Under the pieces are notes generated by a model. The model saw only the letters and a program-made list of their open reading frames with translations, ran no database searches and was not told where the DNA came from. A stretch of 64,000 nucleotides of DNA from Clavaria fumosa (lineage: Eukaryota; Basidiomycota; Agaricomycetes; Agaricales; Clavariaceae): positions 2,666,001 through 2,730,000 of the forward strand of contig OX637804.1 of assembly GCA_951802425.1 (NCBI GenBank). The letters are read 5' to 3'. The translations under genes and the position numbers were made by a program. Positions 55,874 through 64,000 of this stretch are shown one piece after another. Numbering within the stretch: the stretch's first letter is position 1; each line of letters opens with the position of its first letter.

Positions 55874-58800
55874 GCTGGGCGTCTCGACCGGCCAATCGCG
55901 CCTTGTCCGGGTGCTTGAGGAAGAAGTCGCAGAGAAGAATTGCGGTGTTGGTAAGGTTTTGGCAGGGTTCCCAGGTGTTTTCTTCAATCGGGTAGCCTAG
56001 CCACTTTACCAGGTATTTCACTCCTTGTCCTACTTTCTTCACATCCAGGATCTCTTTGACCTCATACTCTAAGTGGTCGTCATCAATGGTTGGAGGAGGC
56101 GGAGGAGGTCAGGCTTGGGAGGCAAAAGAAGGGGGAACGAATGGGGTTAGGAGGAGCTCGTTGAATACATCGTGAATGCGCCAAGCAGGAGGTAGCTTGA
56201 GGCGATACCCTGCTGGTCCTACTTTCTCGACGATGGCAAAAGGCCCAGCCCATTTGTTGTCAAGTTTCTTGGTTGGGCAGTCCATTTTCAAGTTTCGCGT
56301 GTCGAGCCAAACTAAGTCTCCCTTCCCATACTTGCGACTGGGTCGCTTTCTGCTGTTGTAGCTTTTCTTCATTGCCAGCACAGCTTTCTCCATGGCTTCT
56401 TTGGCAGCACATCGCGACTCTTCCAACTTCGCCATCCACTCATCAGCAGCTGGGTTCACCTCTGTCCGCGGGTGTATACCTCCATTCCAGGGGTGTCGGC
56501 TGTAGTCCAGGAAGAAGGGCGTGTAGCCTGTCGCGGAATGTTCCCGGTTATTCAGCACGAATTCCGCTGTGCTCAACCACTCCGCCCAATCATCCTGGAG
56601 ATGGTCGACGTATTCCCGCAGGTAGGTTTCAATCTCCTGATTCACCCGTTCCATTTGTCCGTCAGTTTGGGGATGGAAGGCAGTGCTCAGATTAGCCTTT
56701 ATCCCAATCATCCGGTAGAACTCCTTCATGAATCGAGAGATGAACTGTGGGCCACGATCGCTGACGACCTTCTGGGGGATTCCGTGGTTCCGGAATACAC
56801 AGTCGTGGAGGATCCTAGCTGCTCCCAAACTTGTTAAGTCAAAACCAATTGCTTCGATGAGCATGCGCTTGGTGAATTTGTTGACAATCACAAGGATGGA
56901 GTCGAAGCCACGGGACTGTGGCAGCGGCCCTACTATGTCCCAGCTGATCGCCCACCATGGACCGTTCTGGACTGGGCGTGGGTGTAGGGGTGCGGCACGC
57001 TTGGTTCGGTCAGGTTTGGTTCTCTGACAGCCTTCGCATCCAGACACATACTTCTCCACATCTTTTACCATCTCAGGCCACCAGTAGGCTTTGAGCATCG
57101 CGGCCTTCATCTCCTTAATCCCGAGGTGTCCCACAATGGGAAGGTCATGTTCATAGTTGAGTACCACCTCGCGGACTGCCGGGGGTATCCATACAGTGCC
57201 ACTTCTCCACCACAATCCCAAACGGTCTCGCATCCAGCTGTCATCGATTTCCATAGGCTTGGTGACGTGTTCTGCGCTCCTCTTCTGGAGGAGCGTCTCC
57301 ATTTCAGATGTGAAGCCAGTGCGTACATCCACATCGGGGGGGAACATCTGGATGGGAGCATCTTCTTCAGCGGTCTCCCCGTAGTCGGGTCTTCGCGAGA
57401 GGGTATCGGCTTTGGTGTTGCTTTTACCAGTCCAATACTTGATCGCGAAGTCGAAGTTCTGGAGTTCTCCGTACCAGCGTATTTGTCATGGCTTCAGTTT
57501 TTGGGGCTTTCTGAAGTATTGCAAGTTTGCATGGTCGGTCCATATCTCGAAGGTTTCATCCACTCCTATGAGATATGCTCTCCACTCTCTCAACGCTCTG
57601 ATAACTGCGAGGAGCTCCTTGTCATAGACGTCATAATTCTTTTCGGCCGCTGTGAGAGCCTCGGAGATGTAGTTGACTGGTCTCCAGGTCCCGTCGGGCT
57701 GCTGCTGGGAAAGAACTCCACCTGTCGCGAGGTTACTAGCGTCTGTTTCTACTTTCCACCTGCCTGTATCCTGGGGTAGAGCAAGGACTGGAGCTGAAAC
57801 GAGCGCTCTTTTCACGTCCAGGAAAGCCGTGACCTGTTCGCTCTGCCAGCACCAGGGGACGTTACTGGTGAGCTTAAACAGGGGTTTGGCTCGCAAGGAC
57901 AGATTAGGGATGAACCTCCGCAGGTGGTTGACCATTCCCAGGAAACATTGGAGTTCCTTGACATTTCGGGGCTCTGGCCAGTTTCGGATTGCTTCCGCCT
58001 TGGCCAGGTCGTGCTCGAGTCGGTTGTGCGAGAGCCTGAGCCCTAGGTAGAATACCTCTGTCTTCTCAAACTCACACTTGCTCAGTCGGAGGCACAGTCC
58101 ATTGTCACGGAACCTCTGCAGGACTCGGTCCATCCAGAAACGGTGGGTCGCGAGGTCGTCCGCGAAGATAATGACATCATCGATATACGCGAGTACATGT
58201 CCGCCGGCAATTTCTTCTCTCAAGATATGGTTCATAAATCTCTGGAAGGTCATGGGAGCATTCTGGAGCCCAAACCACATTACCGTGGGTTCGAACAAAC
58301 CTCGCGATGTCAAGAAGGCGCATCTCTCCTGGTGTCCTTCCCACAGCCTCATCGATGGAAACCCTCCCTTCGCGTCAATCTTGGAAAAGATCCTGGCTCC
58401 TCGCAGATTGTCTACACAATCACAGATGCACGGCAATGGAAACTTATCCTTAATCAAAAACGAGTTGAGGCATGAGTAATCGATGATGGGCCGGAGCTTG
58501 CCTTTTTCTCACTTGAAAAAGAATGGGCTGGCATAGGGGGATTTGGAGGGCCTTATCCTTCCTGAAGCCAGCTGCTCGTCGATCCACCTATTCATTTCTG
58601 TCATTTCCTCCCTAGTCAGCGAGTACAGTTTGGAGGATAAGTGCCCTGGGTCCTCGCGGAACTCGATCTTGATGTCAAAATCAGGTCACGGTTTGGGTAA
58701 CTCGTCCCATTTTGCTTCACTAAAGACCGTTGGATATAGCAACGGCCAGTCGGGCATATCTCCAGAGTCCAAAAAGCGAATGTCTATGGTCGTCTGTAGT

Positions 58801-59417
58801 GCATTGTCCCATATACTGCCTTTAGGATAGGCCCAAGGGCTTGTGAGATGTGGGTCAAAGTGGCAACTTGTGGGGCAGTGCATGAAGGAAACCTTGCCTA
58901 GTGGCCAATTGATCTCGGGGTTGTGTTTGGACAGCCAGTCATGCCCCAAGATGATCTTGTGCGATTTGGCAGCTCCGAGCAAGAAGTGTATTCATTCCTG
59001 GTGGTCCCCTATCGTTAGCAGGAGGTCGATGCCGTAGCGGATTGGTCCGTTCTTGTTTGCTGAGCCGTCCACATTGTACACTTTGATCGGGTTTTGTAGC
59101 GGGACGGGTTCCAGTCCAAGTTCCTTACACCAGGCCAGGTCCATAAAACAATTGGTACATCCTGAGTCGATCAGGACCTTAACACCTCCCCATTCAGCCG
59201 TAGTCAGAGTTTCAAAGTGCGCCAGTAAAGTCAACTCTCTCTTCTGCCTCTTTGGTTTCTCTTCCGCGACTTTTGTCGTTCTGTTGTCCTCAAGTTCGTT
59301 TGTGCTCCGAGCATGTCTCTGTTGCAAGATTGTGTATTTGGGTATACTTGCTACGGGTACAGGGGTGGGGGTGGGAACGTTGCTTGTACTATTACAGAGA
59401 CGCGAGTTCGGACTCAC
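55869..59417 (-). pseudogene. pol: Pol polyprotein of element G, one frame broken by five TGA codons
   Basis: A single frame from 59417 to 55869. Protease VLIDSGCTNCF near 59170; RT palm YIDDVIIF near 58180; RNase H ETDASNLAT near 57750; integrase zinc finger (HDLPIVGHLG, CEGCQRT) near 57090, catalytic SWDIVGPLP, VSDRGPQF and PQTDGQMERVNQ; chromodomain KYLVKWLGYP, then ENTWEP, near 56000. The breaks are TGA near 58992, 58686, 58506, 57486 and 56109; every one falls where Arg is plausible and none is TAA or TAG. Otherwise no frameshift is seen. Belongs to a different gypsy clade from A and C. Confidence 0.92.
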
Positions 59418-60721
59418 TGCGTCTCTTCTCCAAAACCCTGCTCCTGGGTGGGAGCCGGCGGGAGCTGTTGTTGTTGTTGCTGGGCCTGCAGGGCACCAGC
59501 CATCTGTCTCTCTCTCTCATATATCGCGAGCCTGTTGCGGAGTAGCGTGAGTTCGTTCTCGTATTCTTCCACCTCTACTGGGCCAGGGACCATCGCACAA
59601 ACCTGCGGCCTCGGGACATAGGGTTGTGAGTCCGGGAGGTGGCAGTTTCGGGCGATGTGACCCACCTGGCCACAGCGGAAGCATCGACGTTCAGCCGCAG
59701 GAGCCCGTGTCTGGTCCACGATCATCCTGTCACTGGCACCAGCGGGACGGGGCATGATCTGCGGAGCAGGGGTGCATTGCTGCTGCTGCGGAACAGAGGG
59801 GAAGCGAGGCACGGGTCGCGGTGGGTTCGGGTTCGGGTAGCGCAGGGGCGTAGGGAGTGGTTGCGACTGCTGGAATTGGGTAGGGGCGGGGCGGCTGGCG
59901 TTTTGCTCGCATATAATGGCGTCGAGCCTCCTCTGTTGGGCATCCAACATTTCGACCAGTTGCTTCCACTGGGCGTAGGTGACTGGCATGGGGTTGACAT
60001 TGTAGACCCGCGTGGTCAGCCTCCGGTTGAGGTTCATCTCCAACCAGTGGATTAACACATCCGAGTTGTCGACCGGGTCTAACTCTGCCTTGCGCATCAA
60101 TGTCTCGAATAGAGCGAAAAACTCCGCAGCTTCTAGCGCTCCCTGTTTCAACTTGGCGATGTCATTTAGGGTGGTCGCCGTGATGTTAGGGTCATCGAAG
60201 GCCCTATGCAGATCCAGGATGAAATCTTCCCAAGTCCCAGCTACTCCAGCATTTAGGATCTCATCACCTTGCATGTTCGCCCATTCTGCTGCAAATCCTT
60301 CTCCTGTAATCTTACTCAGCGCAAACAGGATCTTGTTCAGATCACTGGCATAGAGCCCCTGGTTTCCCAGGAACTGTAGTCGGAGGGACCTGAGGAAGGT
60401 CTGGAAATTCTTCTTATTTCCATCAAAAGATGGAATGGCTAGGTCCAGCCTCGGCATTGGGGCTGCGGGGACAGCGTCTGCCATTTCGGGTGCGGGCAAG
60501 GGCGGCGGCGAGGGTTCTGGCGGCAATGGACTCGCGGGTTGGGGTCGCGGTTCCAGTTCTGGAGTCGCAGGTGATTGTGGTGGTGGTGGTGGCGATGGTG
60601 CTGGCTGGGCTAGGCGCTCGTCTAAACTCACGAAGTCTACAGGGGGCTCAGTATGAACTGGTGGTGCTGGGGGGGATGGGGTTGATGGGACGACAGATGA
60701 AGGCGAGGGGTTGGTACTCAT
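59414..60721 (-). CDS. gag: Gag of element G (435 aa)
   Basis: ATG 60721, TGA 59416-59414. A Pro-rich N-terminus of about 80 residues precedes a gag core (FQTFLRSLRLQF, GFAAEWANMQGDE, AAEFFALFETLMRKA) and a zinc knuckle CFRCGQVGHIARNC near residue 350, with a Gln-rich tail. Complete. Homologous to the gag at 8672-9583. The end overlaps the protease frame by a -1 shift. Confidence 0.92.
   Translation of the reverse strand: MSTNPSPSSVVPSTPSPPAPPVHTEPPVDFVSLDERLAQPAPSPPPPPQSPATPELEPRPQPASPLPPEPSPPPLPAPEMADAVPAAPMPRLDLAIPSFDGNKKNFQTFLRSLRLQFLGNQGLYASDLNKILFALSKITGEGFAAEWANMQGDEILNAGVAGTWEDFILDLHRAFDDPNITATTLNDIAKLKQGALEAAEFFALFETLMRKAELDPVDNSDVLIHWLEMNLNRRLTTRVYNVNPMPVTYAQWKQLVEMLDAQQRRLDAIICEQNASRPAPTQFQQSQPLPTPLRYPNPNPPRPVPRFPSVPQQQQCTPAPQIMPRPAGASDRMIVDQTRAPAAERRCFRCGQVGHIARNCHLPDSQPYVPRPQVCAMVPGPVEVEEYENELTLLRNRLAIYERERQMAGALQAQQQQQQLPPAPTQEQGFGEETQ
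59432..59438 (-). promoter_or_regulatory. Candidate -1 ribosomal frameshift heptamer, gag to pol
   Basis: In gag frame the minus strand reads caG GGT TTT gga. G_GGT_TTT is a known type of slippery site, 15 nt ahead of the gag TGA. The -1 frame is open from here into protease. Confidence 0.6.
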
Positions 60722-61298
60722 GGATGAGGAATTGTTCGATTCCGATGAGGCTAAGCTCTGTCTGGATCGCCACGGAAATGTGCGTGGGTTCGTTCATCGA
60801 CTCGTCATTGTCGCTGTTCACGTAGTCCTCAAGGTCGTCGAGGTTAATGTCAATAGTGCTGTGTATGGGCGATCTCATGCCTGAGGTCGCGGAATCTGGT
60901 AGGGCAGCTCTCAGTGCCTCTCTCAATCTCTCTTGTCGTCAACTCTGTTCCTGTGCGTACAACCTTGCGAAATAGGGGGCAAGTCATCTCTCCTCCTCAA
61001 TAATCCACAGTTTGAAAGGGCGTAGCTCTCGCAGTCTCAGTACTGCAGCTTCCATCTCCGATACGTCGGATTCCATCGGGGTGTCCGGGTAGAACTCTGT
61101 TCTTATGCGGGTGTCAAAGTATCGGGCCCAATATTCGTCCTCACCAAAATCTAGGACCATGATGAGCCACTCGTCTATTATGTCTTCGTTACGCATCGGG
61201 TACGCCAGGATGACTCTCTTGTCGTTCTGTTGCACACGACAGGCAGGGGGTAGGGAGAAAGCTAGGCCGACCGGGGGTTGACAGGGTTGAGGTAGCAA
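60648..61298 (-). pseudogene. Pre-gag ORF of element G with two in-frame TGA codons
   Basis: One frame from near the right LTR to 60648, overlapping the gag start. Pieces 61298-60984 (RNEDIIDEWLIMVLDFGEDE) and 60926-60648 (HISVAIQTELSLIGIEQFL) are separated by two TGA codons near 60982 and 60940. No known domain. It resembles the ORF at 8110-8667 in position, acidity and the SVxxQT motif. No good ATG near the LTR is visible. Confidence 0.6.
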
Positions 61299-61317
61299 GG
61301 GGTGGACATTGAAATTG

Positions 61318-61877
61318 TGTCAGTCCGAGTCCCTCACAGAAGCAAGAAGGGGAAAGAAGCTTGATTTCAATGTAGGGAACTACACACATTACAAAGGTAC
61401 TATATATACTGGGGAAAGGGGGCTGTGTAGGGGATGAGTCATAAAAAGGGGAATGAGGCTATGCGCACTGAGTTGCGCAGAATAGGGGAGGCAGTATAGG
61501 GAAAAGGGGATACCAAATACAGAAGGTAGCGGCAAGGGACGGATAAGGGGAAAATGACAAGAGAAATGCTTAGCATGGGCTTGGCTGGCCGTGGAGGGGC
61601 CTGGATTAGTCCCGATTAGGGTAGATTACTTGATGGGAGCTGTCAGAGGGATTATTGCTGATCCGCCTCCATCACAAATTGCAAAGTGTGGGAAAAGGTC
61701 GAGGAACGTGGGCGTGGGCACGTGGCGGCGCTTATCGGGAGCTCATAGGTGTCGGCGCATGGTCGCAGGTGACTCCAAAGGTTGCGGAGGGTCACGTGGT
61801 CCCATACTCGGCCCTTGTAACTAGTCCCTAGCACGTTGTGGATTCAGTGACGGCGGCTTATGTAACGGATCCTGACA
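61318..61877 (-). repeat. 5' LTR of element G
   Basis: 560 bp; TGTCAG...CTGACA. The internal DNA next to it reads CAATTTCAATGTCC on the minus strand; primer tRNA not recognised. Confidence 0.95.
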
Positions 61878-62063
61878 GTGTGAGCCAGGGTGAGAGTGAA
61901 GATGATTGTGAGAGTGACAGAGTAAATGGGGTGGGTGAGGGTGAGTAAGAGTGTTCATGAAGGTGAAGGTGAGGGGTGAAGGTGACTGAGAGTGGGGTTC
62001 AGGCTTCTTTTCTTATGACTGTAATGGTCCCTTGTCCTTCACAGGTGTAATACTTTCTATCCC
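61878..62063. repeat. Repeat R1, copy c (right part) with the empty site of element C
   Basis: Continues R1 after the element G insertion (first 5 bp are the target duplication) and runs without a break through TTTCTATCCCTCAAATGAAC, the undisturbed target of element C. Confidence 0.9.
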
Positions 62064-64000
62064 TCAAATGAACTGGACTCAATGGTATATTGAGCTAGTA
62101 GTTCTATGTAGAGGGATCCACCCCTCTGTACAGTTGTGACACAGTATATATATGTGAGTGGCCTGTCAGGACCCATTCATTTTCCCTTACCCAAGCAGAC
62201 TCTACTGACACTTATGAACCTCCCAACAGCCTTCTACAACCTTGCGAGCCCCTTTACACACTTCTGGAACCTGCAGTCCCCTTCCAGAAGCCTCTCCGAC
62301 CTTCCCTGCTCTTACATGACACTCACAACCACCAGGCTGTACTTGCAATGCCCTTCCCTAACACACCTTATGCATACCTACCACCTGAACCCCATTGCAC
62401 ATCTGTTATGGATCTGGTACTGGGTGCAGTCAGAAATGAGTCACTGAGAATCAGGATGACTCAGACAGGTCCTCAATTCCTTATGCAGTTGGCCTACAGG
62501 ACTAGTAGACCCTCCAGTTCCATACCTTCCTGCTAACAGTATTGAAACCAACACTGCTAGCAAGGCATTGTTTTGGGCAGATATTATTATTAGTTAGTAA
62601 CCTAAGTCACAACATCCCATGGGCTTAGCCATTGACCCCCATAGTCTGCCTCAACCTGGTATCACTCCACAGGTTGATACTATGGCTCAATGACTGACCA
62701 CTCCATAGGTATTGTACGCTTAAGCCAAATCAATGTAGATAGGTCAAAATAGGTCAAAATAGATCAGTAAATATGCAGCTAACCAGAAACGGGAAAAACA
62801 AGCTACAGAGTTCATGGGATTCTCCTGGTCTTGTAGACCATTCTACCTCTATAAACCTCCACCTAATTCTCAGTACTTGGCTAGCTATTCACTACTTACT
62901 CTGATGAATACACTGGTACATTGTACAGTAGAACAGCTTGTACCCTATACCAAGATATCTGTAACTTGCTCAATACTTACCACGCCGAGGGAGTCGGCAT
63001 AGGGCGGCTCAATCAAAGCCTGGGTACCCTTGGGTACCCAGATCACTTGACCAGACTAAGTCCTTAGTCAGCAATTACTAGATTTAGTTCAACTAGATTT
63101 AGTCCTTAGTTTAACTAAATTTGTCCTTAGCTCCTTGCTGGGCTAGACATAGGCTTAATCCTCTTGGGGGATGGTGTAATCGATAAGTGGGTATGTAATT
63201 ATGCCTGCAACGTGAGGTTCTGTCAGCTATTTATACTCAAATTTGCATATCTACTACATTTGGAAAGATTCAACATAGCTCCTTAACTAGTAATCCTAAC
63301 ATACCATTTAAGGACTCTAAATTAAGGAGAATTTGGTAGGCTTACATATCAGGCAGGTGTCACAACCCAACACACCCCACTATGGGCCGCCCGACACACC
63401 CGCACACACCATGACTACTCCCAATGTAATTCCGCCGCCCGACTGCTGTCCCAAATCGACAATCAGCAATACCATGTGTGGGTCGAAATTCCAACATACT
63501 ACGCATGCTTTGCCATTGTTCAGCTGACATCGGGAAACTTGGGAAACAAGTGGAGTCAGTTTAGGACTTGCAGGGTGGTCACCCGACCAACAACCTTCGG
63601 GTCCCCAGACCCCGGCCTCTGTGTCCGCTTCGTTAGGGATGATGCTCGGACCAGGTTTGGTTTCCTCAGGGAGCTCCAACCCCTTGGTCCCAGTAACCCT
63701 GTATCCTCCCGCTCCACCCACAATGCCTCCAAGCCCTACTCCACTGCCTCGACCCTCAGTCCCTGCTCTTGTGTTGAGAAATACACTTACACCAGTACTA
63801 CCCCCACTATCCCTACTCACAACTAACTACTCTGGAGTGCTACCAGTGCTTCCTTTTCCGATACCCAGTGTCAACCCACCATCCTCAGCATGAGGGTCAT
63901 GATGTCTGCTGCTGCCAACCCCAAGCCTCCCGCCACAGTTGCTGCCATGACCTTTCGAGATTCCAGGGATTCCGCAAGGAATTCCACTGGCGGTACCTCC
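62064..64000 (+). repeat. Second copy of R2 and of the element H 5' part, cut by window edge
   Basis: Parallels 49774-52100. LTR start TGTCACAACCC at 63358. A deletion relative to the first copy joins 63579 to the last 48-bp repeat unit and removes the LTR end and gag start. Gag pieces follow (63476-63826, 63621-63893). Contains 290 bp (62636-62925) absent from the first copy, without coding signal. Confidence 0.85.

Larger units (their letters stand above)
55298..61877 (-). mobile_element. Complete Ty3/gypsy element G (6.58 kb) with target duplication
   Basis: Two 560-bp LTRs flank, in minus-strand order, pre-gag ORF, gag, protease, RT, RNase H, integrase and chromodomain, with a polypurine tract at 55858-55873. 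Flanks GTATG (55293-55297) and GTGTG (61878-61882) are a 5-bp target duplication with one mismatch; the uninterrupted site is seen in R1 near 41881. There is no antisense gene. Pol carries five in-frame TGA codons, so it is inactive as it stands. Confidence 0.95.

Noticed and set aside
55869..59417. UGA read as an amino acid (recoded genetic code or selenocysteine)
   Set aside because: Intact ORFs in the same window end in TGA, and all sites fit CGA decay in a CpG-depleted element.

Overview
The window reads as a transposon-rich segment of a basidiomycete genome, most likely an Agaricomycete. The evidence is short GT-AG introns of about 47-60 nt in every spliced gene I could model, chromodomain-bearing Ty3/gypsy elements, pogo, Tc1/mariner and hAT debris, a Crinkler-head/kinase gene, a JmjC-type gene and heavy CpG decay. 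I cannot name the genus. There are no bacterial operons, rRNAs or convincing tRNAs. All coordinates and identities were read by eye; no database search was run.

Layout. 1-5140: the 3' part of a Ty3/gypsy element A (pol, a convergent spliced antisense gene, hairpin plus polypurine tract, 3' LTR). 5141-7233: low-complexity DNA ending in a second hairpin/PPT/LTR. 7671-9583: a 5' LTR with pre-gag ORF and gag of another gypsy clade, followed by an unidentified ORF (9567-10282), a hAT scrap, a small MITE-like repeat and a minus-strand Tc1/mariner pseudogene (11165-11576). 13285-15571: a decayed Crinkler-type kinase gene with a duplicated head domain, interrupted near its end by a 1464-bp solo LTR. 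17.6-18.1 kb: inverted minisatellite. 18.1-20.4 kb: 5'-truncated minus-strand gypsy element with a sense ORF after pol. 20.7-23.1 kb: LTR and gag of another retroelement, with a 617-bp hAT element (perfect 8-bp target duplication) in its gag tail. 23.7-25.1 kb: degenerate minisatellite. 25733-27321: a near-perfect 1.6-kb palindrome.

28.9-38.6 kb is the most gene-like stretch: a small homeodomain-like gene (minus), a divergent multi-exon gene (plus), a large multi-exon JmjC-type gene (plus), a pogo-like transposase pseudogene, and a four-exon minus-strand gene cut off by repeat R1. From 38586 to the end the window is a nest: repeat R1 occurs three times in direct orientation. A complete gypsy element C (42070-49773) sits inside one R1 copy, and a complete gypsy element G (55298-61877) sits inside another with its own target duplication. 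An older degenerate gypsy element (50772-54383) lies in the DNA adjoining R1, and a partial second copy of it runs off the right edge.

Most interesting signal: elements A and C, on opposite strands, share an unusual architecture in which a separate gene lies between pol and the 3' LTR, antisense and convergent to pol. It combines a long charged coiled coil with a Zn(II)2Cys6-like cysteine cluster, is spliced in element A, and occurs three times in the window. Just inside the 3' LTR these elements also share a short hairpin whose stem shows compensatory changes, next to the polypurine tract. Other signals are -1 frameshift heptamers at two gag-pol junctions and LTR divergence confined to CpG sites in element G.
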